Source: Candidatus Manganitrophaceae bacterium (GTDB taxonomy: Bacteria; Nitrospirota; Nitrospiria; SBBL01; JAADHI01). From it: 54,082 nucleotides of DNA. The position numbers were made by a program, and so were the translations under genes. Each line of letters opens with the position of its first letter. Within the stretch, counting starts at the first letter, position 1. The notes beneath the pieces were generated by a model. The model did not search any database and was not told the DNA's origin. It worked only from the letters and a program-made list of their open reading frames with translations. The stretch is taken from the NCBI GenBank assembly GCA_013151935.1, contig JAADHI010000023.1, positions 1-54,082 on the forward strand, given 5' to 3'. This document shows, in pieces, positions 35,517 through 44,661 of the stretch.

Positions 35517-36491
35517 ATGAAAGAACAACTCGATTTCGAAATACCTCTGGTTAAAATCCAGGACAAGATCAACCAACTCAAAGACCTCGGGAAAACAAAC
35601 CCAAAGGTCTTGGATGAAATTCCGAAGCTTGCAAAAAAGATGGCAGAACTTCAGACTGAAATCTACGCGAAGCTCAGCCCCTGGCAAATTACACAATTGG
35701 CGCGACACCCGAAACGTCCCGGCACTTCAGATTATCTTAAGATGGCATTTGAAGGTTTTGTCGAGCTTCACGGTGATCGGCTCTATGGTGATGATAAATC
35801 CATGATTACAGGATTCGCGCGTTTGGAAGGACGCTCTGTCATCGTTATCGGTCATGAAAAAGGCAAGGGCGTGAAAGACCGAATTGCACATAATTTTGGC
35901 ATGCCTCATCCGGAAGGCTACCGAAAAGCCTTGCGCATCATGCAACTGGCCGAAAAATTCAACAAACCCATTGTCACCTTTGTGGATACCCCTGGGGCTT
36001 ATCCTGGCGTTGAGGCCGAGGAACGGGGCCAGTCGGAGGCCATTGCAAGAAACTTGCTGGTCATGTCCCAACTGACGGTACCCATTATTTCTGTGGTCAT
36101 TGGAGAAGGTGGCAGCGGCGGCGCGCTCGCAATATCGGTGGCAGATCAAATGTTGATGCTGGAGTACTCAATCTATTCCGTGATTTCCCCCGAAGGCTGC
36201 GCGGCTATTTTGTGGGATGACCCCACAAAAAGTGAGGATGCGGCTGCGAGCCTGCGCATGACGGCAAAAGACCTTCTGGACTTAAAGATTATCGAACATG
36301 TGATTTCAGAACCACTTGGCGGGGCACACTGTGATCCGGAAAAAATGGCCGAATCGGTTTCACGTACCATTTGCAAACAATTGAGTGCGCTCGACCTCAT
36401 CCCCCCGGAAGAACGCGTAAAACAGCGTTATGCACGACTCAGAAAAATCGGAGCCTTTACTGAAGACCCACCAGGGCCTGTCGACAATTAA
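35517..36491 (+). CDS. accA: Acetyl-CoA carboxylase carboxyltransferase subunit alpha
   Basis: A 324-aa subunit that, with AccD, transfers CO2 from carboxybiotin to acetyl-CoA in the first step of fatty acid synthesis. It begins with the coiled-coil N-terminus (LDFEIPLVKIQDKINQLK), and the crotonase-fold core shows HPKRPGTSDYLKMAFEGF, TFVDTPGAYPGVEAEERGQSEAI and GEGGSGGALAI. TGAGG precedes the ATG. It is directly downstream of dnaE as in E. coli. Confidence 0.97.
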   Translation: MKEQLDFEIPLVKIQDKINQLKDLGKTNPKVLDEIPKLAKKMAELQTEIYAKLSPWQITQLARHPKRPGTSDYLKMAFEGFVELHGDRLYGDDKSMITGFARLEGRSVIVIGHEKGKGVKDRIAHNFGMPHPEGYRKALRIMQLAEKFNKPIVTFVDTPGAYPGVEAEERGQSEAIARNLLVMSQLTVPIISVVIGEGGSGGALAISVADQMLMLEYSIYSVISPEGCAAILWDDPTKSEDAAASLRMTAKDLLDLKIIEHVISEPLGGAHCDPEKMAESVSRTICKQLSALDLIPPEERVKQRYARLRKIGAFTEDPPGPVDN

Positions 36492-36648
36492 GCGGATCAA
36501 TCCATTTCGAAACAAATGCTTTTTTTATTTTTAAGAAGGCTGAATCTCTCTCCTTTTCCTCTCCGATCTGATATCCTGAACAACACGAGCAAAAAATAAC
36601 ACCCGAGGTTTCCTCGGCAGATCGGGTAAGTCTTTCAAGGAGCGTTCA

Positions 36649-37254
36649 ATGGCTTTTCTTGAAAATCATACTTCAAAAGATGATCCCTTCACCCGCGTAT
36701 TGTTTTATTCCGTTTTGTTACACTATGCCCTCTTTTTTATTTTTTTTGGCAATCCCTTCCTACTCAACCTTGACGATACTTCCGAAGGCTATGGCATACA
36801 ACAAGGCCTCAATATTGAATTACTACATCTGCCAGGAACAGAGGGAGAGGCGCTCCTGCCAAAACAACAAGCCCTGGGACTCTTTCCGCCTGAGGTAAAA
36901 AAGGCGAGCGGAAAAGATCATTCAGGTCAAGGCCTAAACGCCGAAGCCTTTCATGAAAAACCGTCCCAAATAACACAGGCCCCGACAAGGTCCGACATGG
37001 CCGCCTTTAAGCCCCCTTCTCCAGTGAATGCCATCGGTCAAGGGAAAGTCTTTCGACTCGGCGGCGCGATACAACACGAAGGACTTTCCCTCCCCATAGA
37101 AGAACCTCCACCGCTCATCACAAGCAAAAAACCGCCTCCAAACATGACAGGTCTTGAAGACTGCATGATTAAAGTTGTGGGCATGGTCTGTCCCAATGGC
37201 GACGCCAAGTGTATCGCAGAATATAAGGCCTTTTGCGCAACATTTCCTAAATAA
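36649..37254 (+). CDS. Unknown protein with one N-terminal membrane segment and a C-terminal Cys cluster
   Basis: A 201-aa protein. A short cytoplasmic N-terminus is followed by a single hydrophobic helix (about 18-40, VLFYSVLLHYALFFIFF), an extended Pro/Gly/Lys-rich middle and a compact C-terminus with four cysteines within about 26 residues (DCMIKVVGMVCPNGDAKCIAEYKAFC), probably disulfide-bonded in the periplasm. The topology resembles TonB/TolA-type or secretion accessory proteins, but there is no TonB C-terminal motif. I do not recognise the family. AAGGAGCG precedes the ATG, and a 6-bp hairpin (36603-36617) lies in the leader. Confidence 0.65.
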   Translation: MAFLENHTSKDDPFTRVLFYSVLLHYALFFIFFGNPFLLNLDDTSEGYGIQQGLNIELLHLPGTEGEALLPKQQALGLFPPEVKKASGKDHSGQGLNAEAFHEKPSQITQAPTRSDMAAFKPPSPVNAIGQGKVFRLGGAIQHEGLSLPIEEPPPLITSKKPPPNMTGLEDCMIKVVGMVCPNGDAKCIAEYKAFCATFPK

Positions 37255-37290
37255 TCAGTCCATGAGCGGGAATGCCAACAAAAAGCTTGT

Positions 37291-38082
37291 TTATCTCTTC
37301 TCTCTGTAAAGGTTCCAGGTGCGACGGGCGTATTTTTCTTGAAGACAGCCTTGGGCGAGTTTTTTTTCATAGTCGGACAGTTCACCGACTTCAAGGTTTA
37401 AATCGAAGGTCTTTTCAAAACCTGCCTTGATCGCGTGAATAAGCGTTTCAGGATTTGGGGGTGAGGCCATTAGTTCGGTCAAAGTAATTTGATTTTCAGA
37501 AATGAGCTTCGAAGGAAAAGCCCTCGTTTCACTTTGTTTAATAACAAACGAACCGTGTTGAAGAAAATGCGTTTTCCAGCGACGCTGCGCACTTCCGATC
37601 AATTTTTTCCCCTGTGCGGTGATTTCATACCCGGAGACGGCATCAAAACAGAGTGTTTTTTTAGCTCTGGGCTGCGGCTTGCGTGCTGGGGTATGCAAGA
37701 TTCCCGCAACCCCGATTTCTTTCAGTCCCGCCAAAAGTCCGAGAGAAATGGACTCAAATGTGCCTTTAATACCTCCCGAAAATAAAGGATTTTTGATACT
37801 CGCGATGACACTGTAGCTTAGCTCATGTTCGTGCAAAAGCCCTCGTCCTCCCGTCATACGGCGCACGATGTCAATCTCCTGGGCCTCAAGTAATGTAATC
37901 CAATCCTGCTCAAGCATTTGAAAGGCTCCGATGGAAAAACTGGGGGTTTTCCAAGTATATAGTCGTAGGGTCTCCGGGGCTTTACCCTCAGAAAAAGCAA
38001 TCGCAATGGCTTCGTCAATGGCCATGTTTTCGGCTGCGGCTTGTGCAGGCTCGACAATCATCCGCCAAGAATTTTTGCGCAA
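37291..38082 (-). CDS. Lipoate-protein ligase A-type protein
   Basis: A 263-aa member of the biotin/lipoate ligase family. Visible blocks are NMAIDEAIA (N-terminal helix), PSFSIGAFQ, VRRMTGGRGLLHEHELSYS (the lipoyl-AMP/octanoyl binding loop with RR-x-[ST]GG) and GKKLIGSAQRR with the catalytic-type Lys. Members are LplA (lipoate ligase) or LipM/LipL-type octanoyl transferases; I cannot decide which from motifs. I start it at TTG 38082, because AAAGGAGG lies 7 bases before that codon. The longer open frame upstream would overlap the divergent aldolase gene and has no family similarity. Confidence 0.82.
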   Translation of the reverse strand: MRKNSWRMIVEPAQAAAENMAIDEAIAIAFSEGKAPETLRLYTWKTPSFSIGAFQMLEQDWITLLEAQEIDIVRRMTGGRGLLHEHELSYSVIASIKNPLFSGGIKGTFESISLGLLAGLKEIGVAGILHTPARKPQPRAKKTLCFDAVSGYEITAQGKKLIGSAQRRWKTHFLQHGSFVIKQSETRAFPSKLISENQITLTELMASPPNPETLIHAIKAGFEKTFDLNLEVGELSDYEKKLAQGCLQEKYARRTWNLYREKR

Positions 38083-38106
38083 TGAGCTTCCTCCTTTGAT
38101 CCTAAT

Positions 38107-38135
38107 TTGCAAGAGACACAGAGTTATCTTATAAT
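38107..38135 (+). promoter_or_regulatory. Strong sigma-70-type promoter of the aldolase gene
   Basis: TTGCAA (38107-38112), exactly 17 bases, perfect TATAAT (38130-38135). Leader of about 78 bases. Confidence 0.65.
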
Positions 38136-38219
38136 ATATGCCGCAATGAAGTCGCACCATCTTCGTGATCGACCAAATAAAAATACAAATGACAAGCGGA
38201 TGAAAGGGGAAGGTTAACA

Positions 38220-39272
38220 ATGCATGCAAAAATAGAGGCGCTACTCGCCAATGAAGCAGATGATTTACTCGGACACAAATGCCTTACCATTGCAAAAGAA
38301 AAACTGCATTTGCCGGGGCCCGGCTTTATAGATGAATGTGTTGCCCCTTCTGATCGTCCCATTGGTGTTTTGTGTAACCTGTCTCGTCTCTTTAATCACG
38401 GACGTTTGGCCGGCACGGGTTATGTTTCGATTCTTCCCGTTGATCAAGGCATTGAACATTCTGGGGGCGCATCTTTTGCCCCAAATCCCGTTTGTTTTGA
38501 TCCTGAAGGCATTATTGAATTGGCGATGGAGGGCGGCTGCAATGCCGTGGCCTCGACCTTGGGCGTACTGGGATCAATTTCCAGAAAATATGCACATAAA
38601 ATCCCCTTTATAATGAAGTTTAATCACAATGAATTTCTCTCTTACCCCAATGGCTATGATCAAATTGCTTTTGCGAATATTCGGCAGGCCTTTGACATGG
38701 GGGCTGCGGGTGTGGGTGCGACGATTTATTTTGGTTCTGCGGAATCAAAACGCCAGATTCAAGAAGTCTCTGCCGCATTTAAACAAGCGCATGATTTGGG
38801 CATGTTTACCGTACTGTGGTGTTATTTGAGAAATAGCGCCTTCAAAACAGCGGATGCCGATTATCACGCCGCCGCCGACTTAACGGGACAAGCCAATCAT
38901 CTGGGGGTGACCATTGGGGCCGATATCATCAAACAAAAACTCCCCGAAGGCAATGGGGGTTTTAAAACCCTTAAATTTGGAAAAACGCATGCTAAGGTAT
39001 ACGACGAATTGACTTCTGCCCACCCCATTGATTTAACCCGATATCAGCTTGCGAACTGTTATATGGGACGGTCTGGTCTGATCAATTCAGGCGGGGCTTC
39101 CGGGACAAACGATCTTGCAGATGCCGTCAAAACGGCCGTAATCAATAAACGCGCCGGTGGGACAGGACTGATTTCAGGACGGAAAGCCTTTCAAAAACCG
39201 CTAAAAGAAGGCATCAAGCTCCTCAACGCAATCCAGGATGTTTATCTTTGCAAAGAAGTAACGATTGCCTAA
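38220..39272 (+). CDS. fbaB: Fructose-bisphosphate aldolase, class I (FbaB/DhnA type)
   Basis: A 350-aa enzyme, the E. coli FbaB length. It splits fructose-1,6-bisphosphate by a Schiff-base mechanism in glycolysis and gluconeogenesis. Visible motifs are [31 protein letters not shown] and [12 protein letters not shown] (with the Schiff-base-type Lys), and the phosphate-binding C-terminal [22 protein letters not shown] ribosome binding site precedes the ATG. It is divergent from the lipoate-ligase-like gene. Confidence 0.93.
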   Translation: MHAKIEALLANEADDLLGHKCLTIAKEKLHLPGPGFIDECVAPSDRPIGVLCNLSRLFNHGRLAGTGYVSILPVDQGIEHSGGASFAPNPVCFDPEGIIELAMEGGCNAVASTLGVLGSISRKYAHKIPFIMKFNHNEFLSYPNGYDQIAFANIRQAFDMGAAGVGATIYFGSAESKRQIQEVSAAFKQAHDLGMFTVLWCYLRNSAFKTADADYHAAADLTGQANHLGVTIGADIIKQKLPEGNGGFKTLKFGKTHAKVYDELTSAHPIDLTRYQLANCYMGRSGLINSGGASGTNDLADAVKTAVINKRAGGTGLISGRKAFQKPLKEGIKLLNAIQDVYLCKEVTIA

Positions 39273-39295
39273 AAATAGCCCTTCATGTTTTACAG

Positions 39296-40153
39296 TTAAG
39301 TCCTGGTTTTTAATCCAGAGAACGATTTAGAAAAAGCTTGTTCTTGTCCTGGATCTGCTTCGGCAATGGCGGCGGTAATTTCATCACGAAGCGCGAAAGA
39401 TACAGCCTCGACCGGGCCTTTTTTTTGAATCATTGCAAGCGGGTCCGGGCGATGGTACTTCTTAAAATAGGCCTCTAGTTTTTTCGTGACTTCAAGTGTA
39501 ATGAAGTCACTTTGGCTGGCAGCCAGTTGCGATAAAAAAACTTCCTGTTCTTTTGCCTCAATCCTCTCTTTTGAAAAAACCGTTGTTCTAATCTGAAGCG
39601 CGTGGGTTTCGGGATTTTCAGTGCTGAAAATCCCAGGGCTTCGGTCTCCCTGTACTCTTTGTAAATCCGTTGTAAATACGATGTTTTCTGTCTCTTTTTC
39701 GAGCCTATCGGGGACTTGAAAAATGAGGCAACCTTGAAAACCTTCTTGCATGGCCGCCGCTGTGACAACGGCCATATCTCCTGCCTGTTTTTTTTCTGAT
39801 GTGCTAATGAAGACAAAGCTCATGAGTTGTGTTTGAAGGGCAACACGAAAGAGCCTCCGGGACATGTCGTAACACATCCCGTTGATTTTGATTTTTGGGA
39901 GACTGGCTTGAGGGAATTTTGCTGACGTTTCATTTCCGGAAAGATCAATCCCGAAAGGTGCTGCAAACATTTTAATAAGCCACCGCGAAGTACCACGCAT
40001 TTCTACTTTTTCGTGGAAAGTGGCCGTCCAGGTCAAACGATCCAGCAGTGCGCCACCGATGGCTTGTGCATCCAAAATGCGAACACTTCCGTTTGAGATT
40101 TTGATAATACCTTGGAAAGTATCACCCAGTTGGCTCATGGTTTGGAAGAGCAT
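39296..40153 (-). CDS. Unknown 285-aa cytoplasmic protein
   Basis: No signal peptide or membrane segment is seen. The N-terminal half is beta-rich (ISNGSVRILDAQAIGGALLDRL, then LPKIKINGMCYDMSRRLFRVAL), and the C-terminal half is helical and charged (EKQEVFLSQLAASQ... KKLEAYFKKYHRP). I do not recognise a family. The start is uncertain: ATG at 40153 or 40138, neither with a clear ribosome binding site. It lies 59 bases downstream of the M20 peptidase gene on the same strand, so co-transcription is likely. It converges with the aldolase gene. Confidence 0.6.
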   Translation of the reverse strand: MLFQTMSQLGDTFQGIIKISNGSVRILDAQAIGGALLDRLTWTATFHEKVEMRGTSRWLIKMFAAPFGIDLSGNETSAKFPQASLPKIKINGMCYDMSRRLFRVALQTQLMSFVFISTSEKKQAGDMAVVTAAAMQEGFQGCLIFQVPDRLEKETENIVFTTDLQRVQGDRSPGIFSTENPETHALQIRTTVFSKERIEAKEQEVFLSQLAASQSDFITLEVTKKLEAYFKKYHRPDPLAMIQKKGPVEAVSFALRDEITAAIAEADPGQEQAFSKSFSGLKTRT

Positions 40154-40212
40154 CGTGTTTATTATGACATCTCGGTGTTAAGGAGAAAAGAGTGAAGATC
40201 GCCGCTTTCGCT

Positions 40213-41388
40213 TTATTTTCCGAATGTTTTCACGACTTCAAAAATGACATGGGCCGTCTGATTCATTTCTGAAACACTAACCCATTCGTGAACCGTATGA
40301 ATTTGATGCATGCCTGTGCCAAGGTTGGGCACGGTGATGCCTTTTTCATTGAAAATATTGGCATCACAACCGCCACCGGTCGCATTTGTTTTTACACTGT
40401 ATCCGCATTTTTGCGCCGCTTGAAGCACGGCGCGCACAATCGGAGCATTGTCAGGCAACTTAATCGGATTGTAGTCACGCCAGATATTTTCTTCGACCCG
40501 GCCCTGCAGACGTTTCCCCTTGATCTCCACAGAAAACTTTTCGACGGCTTCCTGAAAACAGGCCCGCATGCGCTCTGTTTGTGCCGCAAGTTTTTCTTTG
40601 TTGTGACTCCGTGACTCGGCACGCAAGAACACGGTTTTTGGAACGATATTCACGGCTGCGCCACCTTCAATGACGCCAACATTCGCCGTTGTTTCAGAAT
40701 CAATACGCCCCAAGGGCATACGGCTGATGGCCTCTGCGGCAATTTGAATTGCGGAGATGCCTTCTTCCGGGCAGACCCCGGCATGGGCTGCAATACCGTG
40801 GATGGTGAATTCGAGTCGGTCGGATGCTGGCGAGCGCGTAAAGAGAAAATTGGCGTGATCACAATCCAGGACGATACCCGATTTTGAATGCAGTTTTGAG
40901 ATATCCAGGTGTTTTGCACCAACAAGACCGTATTCTTCGCAAATGGTTAAAACAACCTCGATTTCGCCATGGGGGATCTTTTTTTCGGTGAGGGTTCTGA
41001 GGACTTCAAAAATAATCGAGATCCCCGATTTATCATCGCCGCCTAAAATTGTCGTGCCATCACTGCGGATGACATCTCCTTCGCAGATGGGTTTAATCCC
41101 TTCTCCCGGAACCACGGTGTCCATATGAGCAGAAAGCAGAAGCGGCGGACGCCCCGGATCTGTTGCGGGCAGGCGTGCGATCATGTTCCCGATTTCCCCG
41201 CCAATGGCTTCTCCTGCATCATCGTAGCTGACACTTACACCAATGGCCTCAAGCTGTTTTTGAAGCACGAGGGCCACGGCCTTCTCCTTTTTAGAAAGAC
41301 TGTCAATTTGCACAATCTCAAGAAAGTGGGCTTTCATGCGTTCGAGGTTTAATCCTGTATTTTTTATGTGGGTTTGTCCTTCTTTCAT
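40213..41388 (-). CDS. M20-family peptidase, tripeptidase T-like
   Basis: A 391-aa zinc dipeptidase/tripeptidase family member. Metal ligands and catalytic residues are visible: SAHMDTVVPGEG (His, Asp), LGGDDKSGISI (bridging Asp), TICEEYGLVGA (catalytic and ligand Glu), VLDCDHAN (Asp) and the C-terminal His in GTGMHQIHTVHE. The dimerisation domain (about 190-300) is intact. Its start overlaps the stop of the upstream gene (41385-41388, ATGA), so translation is coupled. The likely role is hydrolysis of small peptides in the cytoplasm. Confidence 0.9.
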   Translation of the reverse strand: MKEGQTHIKNTGLNLERMKAHFLEIVQIDSLSKKEKAVALVLQKQLEAIGVSVSYDDAGEAIGGEIGNMIARLPATDPGRPPLLLSAHMDTVVPGEGIKPICEGDVIRSDGTTILGGDDKSGISIIFEVLRTLTEKKIPHGEIEVVLTICEEYGLVGAKHLDISKLHSKSGIVLDCDHANFLFTRSPASDRLEFTIHGIAAHAGVCPEEGISAIQIAAEAISRMPLGRIDSETTANVGVIEGGAAVNIVPKTVFLRAESRSHNKEKLAAQTERMRACFQEAVEKFSVEIKGKRLQGRVEENIWRDYNPIKLPDNAPIVRAVLQAAQKCGYSVKTNATGGGCDANIFNEKGITVPNLGTGMHQIHTVHEWVSVSEMNQTAHVIFEVVKTFGK

Positions 41389-42377
41389 TCCAACTCGCTT
41401 TCGCCAAGATCTTGCCTGAGATGAGACAAAACAGCCTCTATGACAATCTCAGGATGAAGTCGGCTGAACTGCATGCCGCCTGCTTTGTCCGTGAACTTTA
41501 AAGCAGAGCTTAAGGATCGACCCGGGAAGTCTTCTGCCAACCATGAACCTGAATCTGGGCGCTCGCCTTCTTGTTTGTTGAGTGTGTCGCAAAGTGCCTG
41601 CATTGGAATGGATTTTATGAGAGGACGTGTCACAGTCTCTGCCCAGGCGTAATAACGATATTCGAGTTCGTAGACATATCCCCCGTCTTTGTTTTTACGG
41701 TCTTCGATGACCAAAAATAAATTGCCTTGGCAATAGTGGTCAATGGCTTGAGCAGAAGGTCGTTTTTCATCAATCACGACAGAAAGGCGCTCTCTCTCGT
41801 ATTCTTCAAGACCCACAATCCCCTTTTCAAAACAAGTCATTGACTGCAATATTTTTTCATAAGCAGGTTCCCAAAAATGGCGGTAGTCGTCTTTTTTTCG
41901 GAAAAGGTCTGGCACCGCAGACAAAAGGACCTTGTAGTAGGCTGCTTCTTTGGGGCCATCATAGTTTTTAATGGCTTCGGCAAAAGGGCTTTTTTCATCT
42001 TTGCAAAGGGCTTTAATCAAAAGGTCAATCTGCACCCCTTCTTCAGAGGAAAAGGTGGAAAAGTCACCTGCCTCTGCAGCGGAGATCAAACGCCCTGTCA
42101 TGGATTCCGCCCGCTTTGCATTAAGCAGCGTCCAAACAGAGAGCAGGCCGTCCGTGTCAAAGTGGTTGTTTGTGATAATTCGGATTTGAGGGAAAATGTC
42201 CTTGCGATGGGAATTGGAAAGGTAGCGAAACGCAATTTCCGTCGCGGTATCCGCTTTGAAGGGCGCTGGCGTTTGGTTGCCTTTCCAATGGCTTAAGTGC
42301 GCACTATTGGGGACAAGGCCATCGACAGAGACCTTGTCCACTTCTTTCATTGCATTTTCATAGAAATAGAAGACCAT
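41385..42377 (-). CDS. Unknown protein with a DHH-like NHFDTDG motif (DUF6687-like)
   Basis: A 330-aa soluble protein. The segment ITNNHFDTDGLLSVWTLLN at about residues 85-103 resembles motif I of DHH phosphoesterases (N-H-x-D-x-DG) and the similar block in DUF6687 proteins, to which I tentatively assign it. Other potential metal ligands are less clear, with no second DHH triad visible. A CTGGA-type ribosome binding site precedes the ATG at 42377; an internal ATG at codon 10 is possible. It overlaps the M20 peptidase gene by 4 bases, implying a shared pathway, perhaps breakdown of a peptide-like or phospho-compound; that is inference. Confidence 0.65.
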   Translation of the reverse strand: MVFYFYENAMKEVDKVSVDGLVPNSAHLSHWKGNQTPAPFKADTATEIAFRYLSNSHRKDIFPQIRIITNNHFDTDGLLSVWTLLNAKRAESMTGRLISAAEAGDFSTFSSEEGVQIDLLIKALCKDEKSPFAEAIKNYDGPKEAAYYKVLLSAVPDLFRKKDDYRHFWEPAYEKILQSMTCFEKGIVGLEEYERERLSVVIDEKRPSAQAIDHYCQGNLFLVIEDRKNKDGGYVYELEYRYYAWAETVTRPLIKSIPMQALCDTLNKQEGERPDSGSWLAEDFPGRSLSSALKFTDKAGGMQFSRLHPEIVIEAVLSHLRQDLGESELE

Positions 42378-42936
42378 AGTTAGTCGTGTATCCAGTTGAA
42401 TTTATTGAAATTTTAGTACGTTCTGATTTACTAAAAAAGCCAAACCGCTAAGATAATCAGTGCCGGGAACTATAACAAAAATTTATTTTAAATTCAAAAA
42501 AATCACTCGAAGTGAAAAATGATTGAAAATTTGTTTGACAAGAGGCTGTATCTGAAATACTATTCAAATAACATTGCCTTTTGATCGGGCATTCAATTTT
42601 CCATTTAATACTTATTTGATGAAATACGGCTGTAGCAAATAATCACGCGATCCCTTCATGTAAGATTAGGACTCCTCGCTCAGTTTTTCGCTGATACCGC
42701 CCTCAGAGCATATCGTTAAAACAAAACTTAAAAAAAGACAAACCCTAAAAAATAGCGAAAGATTAAAATCGCCCGAAACGAAACCCTCGTCCGCTTAGAG
42801 CCACATTGCCTCTTTGGTCGATGAGTTTTTGAGATTGTTTCTGGATTCACAAAATAGTTTAGATTTTTTTTTAGAAACCTTGTTCCTTAGTTGTGCAGCT
42901 GGGGACAAGATTGATTGACCCAGGGGGGGAATAAAA
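42378..42936. other. 559-base intergenic region with the long rho leader
   Basis: This lies between the divergent DUF6687-like gene and rho. The rho promoter is at 42535-42563, giving a leader of about 367 bases. The leader is AC-rich with few G between about 42705 and 42790. It contains a 7-codon frame MKYGCSK (42619-42642) without a ribosome binding site. No protein gene is seen. Rho genes are known to be autoregulated in their leaders, so an attenuation function is plausible. Confidence 0.55.
42535..42563 (+). promoter_or_regulatory. Sigma-70-type promoter of rho
   Basis: TTGACA (42535-42540), exactly 17 bases, TACTAT (42558-42563). Confidence 0.6.
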
Positions 42937-44184
42937 ATGCATCTTGCCGAACTAAAAGAAAAAAGCATCTCCAAGCTTTTTGATGTCGCAAAAGAATTAA
43001 AGGTCGAAGGCGCAAGTAATTTGAGGAAACAGGAACTCATCTTTGCCATCCTTCAAGCTCAATCGGAAAAAAACGGGACGATTTATGGTGAAGGGGTACT
43101 GGAAACCCTTCCTGATGGCTTTGGGTTTTTAAGGTCACCCGATTATAACTACACACCTGGCCCGGACGATATTTATATCTCTCCTTCTCAGATCCGGCGG
43201 TTTGGGCTCCGCACGGGCGATACCGTTTCAGGGCAAATTCGCCCTCCCAAAGAAACAGAACGTTATTTTGCCCTCTTAAAAGTCGAAAAAATCAACGATG
43301 AAGGCCCAGATGCCGCTAAAGATAAAATCCTTTTTGATAACCTAACCCCGCTTTACCCAGAAGAACGCATCGAGCTGGAGTATATAAAGTCCGATTATTC
43401 CACACGAGTCATGGAGCTGATTACACCCATCGGCAAAGGACAGCGTGGCCTCATCGTGGCCTCTCCACGTACAGGGAAAACGGTGCTTCTGCAATCCATT
43501 GCAAAAGCCATTATGAAAAATCACCCGGATATTGTCTTAATCGTACTCTTAATTGACGAGCGCCCGGAAGAGGTCACAGACATGCAGCGCCAAGTCAAAG
43601 GGGAAGTGGTAAGTTCAACCTTTGACGAACCCGCACAGCGTCACGTGCAAGTGGCTGAAATGGTGATCGAAAAAGCAAAACGACTCGTGGAACACAAAAA
43701 AGATGTTGTCATTTTGCTCGACTCAATCACCCGTCTGGCACGGGCTTTTAATGCCGTCATCCCTTCGAGCGGAAAAGTGCTTTCCGGAGGCCTAGATGCC
43801 AATGCTTTGCAGCGCCCGAAGCGGTTTTTTGGTTCAGCACGGAACATCGAAAATGGGGGAAGTTTAACCATTATCGCGACAGCCTTGGTCGATACGGGCA
43901 GTCGCATGGATGATGTCATTTTCGAAGAATTTAAAGGAACAGGTAATATGGAAGTGCATCTAGAGCGAAAATTGGCAGATCGTCGGATCTACCCTTCAAT
44001 TGATATTTCGCTCTCCGGCACACGGAAAGAAGAATTATTAGTCGATAAAGAAACACTGAACAAAATGTGGATTTTAAGAAAGGTCTTGAGTCCTCTTTCT
44101 CCAGTAGAATCCATGGAGTTTTTAATCGACAAAATAAAAGGCACAAAAACAAACCAAGATTTTTTAGAATCGATGAACCGATAA
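42937..44184 (+). CDS. rho: Transcription termination factor Rho
   Basis: A 415-aa hexameric RNA-dependent ATPase that ends transcription. The N-terminal helical Rho_N domain ([20 protein letters not shown]) is followed by the cold-shock-like RNA-binding domain ([19 protein letters not shown]), with Q/R-loop residues further on. The P-loop is [12 protein letters not shown], and Walker B is [16 protein letters not shown]. Length matches E. coli Rho (419 aa); there is no insertion. A GGGGGGAA ribosome binding site precedes the ATG. Confidence 0.97.
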   Translation: MHLAELKEKSISKLFDVAKELKVEGASNLRKQELIFAILQAQSEKNGTIYGEGVLETLPDGFGFLRSPDYNYTPGPDDIYISPSQIRRFGLRTGDTVSGQIRPPKETERYFALLKVEKINDEGPDAAKDKILFDNLTPLYPEERIELEYIKSDYSTRVMELITPIGKGQRGLIVASPRTGKTVLLQSIAKAIMKNHPDIVLIVLLIDERPEEVTDMQRQVKGEVVSSTFDEPAQRHVQVAEMVIEKAKRLVEHKKDVVILLDSITRLARAFNAVIPSSGKVLSGGLDANALQRPKRFFGSARNIENGGSLTIIATALVDTGSRMDDVIFEEFKGTGNMEVHLERKLADRRIYPSIDISLSGTRKEELLVDKETLNKMWILRKVLSPLSPVESMEFLIDKIKGTKTNQDFLESMNR

Positions 44185-44192
44185 GCTTCACC

Positions 44193-44254
44193 TGTACGGT
44201 GAGCAGAAAAATGGCCGATAAGGCAATATTTTCAGGCAAATTGGCGGTTTCAAG
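44193..44254 (+). repeat. Dispersed repeat family, partial copy 3 after rho
   Basis: It aligns with 12973-13033: TGTACG-x-TGAG, CCGATAA-x-GCA-x-TATTT, GGC-x-AAT-x-GGC-x-GTTT-x-AAG, with about 70% of positions identical by eye. It begins 8 bases after the rho stop. Confidence 0.6.
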
Positions 44255-44274
44255 TTCCGCAAGCGCGGAACTTG
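44251..44274 (+). terminator. Hairpin downstream of rho
   Basis: A perfect 10-bp stem CAAGTTCCGC-AAGC-GCGGAACTTG, directly after the repeat. No U-run follows, so it may be an RNA-stability hairpin or a non-classical terminator. Confidence 0.4.
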
Positions 44275-44347
44275 AGGATAAATATCTTGAATAAAACACT
44301 GTAATTGACTATTATAACCTGCTTTATTGATTTGAGGATTAGATATT

Positions 44348-44560
44348 ATGAAAGAAGGCATTCATCCAGAGTATCACACGCTTGACATTACCTGTGCTTC
44401 TTGTGGCTCTTCGCTCCCGACAAAATCAACCACTCCGACCATTCGACTTGAGGTTTGCGGGGCCTGTCACCCCTTCTTTACCGGGACACAGAGACTACTG
44501 GACACCGAAGGGCGTGTTGAACGATTTAAGAAAAAATATCAGCAAAAAAACAAATCTTAA
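44348..44560 (+). CDS. rpmE: 50S ribosomal protein L31
   Basis: A 70-aa protein of the zinc-containing (C+) L31 type: CASCGSS near the N-terminus and VCGACHPFFTGTQ in the middle supply the four Cys ligands. GAGG lies upstream of the ATG. The neighbours rho and prfA match the usual context. Confidence 0.95.
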   Translation: MKEGIHPEYHTLDITCASCGSSLPTKSTTPTIRLEVCGACHPFFTGTQRLLDTEGRVERFKKKYQQKNKS

Positions 44561-44579
44561 GGTTCCAGAGACTGCACTT

Positions 44580-44611
44580 AAACCTGCCTCTTGGCAGGTT
44601 TTTTTGTTTTT
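44580..44611 (+). terminator. Rho-independent terminator after rpmE
   Basis: A perfect 9-bp stem AAACCTGCC-TCTT-GGCAGGTTT, followed by a T-rich run to 44611. It separates rpmE from the prfA-his block. Confidence 0.9.
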
Positions 44612-44661
44612 AGTCCTTTTTCACGCCCCCATTTCCGTCTGGTTACAAAAAGGTTCATCCT

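Noticed and set aside
35727-36149. 140-codon frame opposite accA
   Set aside because: Shadow of a well-supported gene; no start signal.
38083-38229. 49-codon N-terminal extension of the lipoate-ligase-like gene
   Set aside because: The extension has no family similarity, overlaps the divergent aldolase gene, and a strong AAAGGAGG sits right before the TTG at 38082.
42619-42642. 7-codon upstream ORF MKYGCSK in the rho leader
   Set aside because: No ribosome binding site and too short to stand out from chance; mentioned only in the leader entry.
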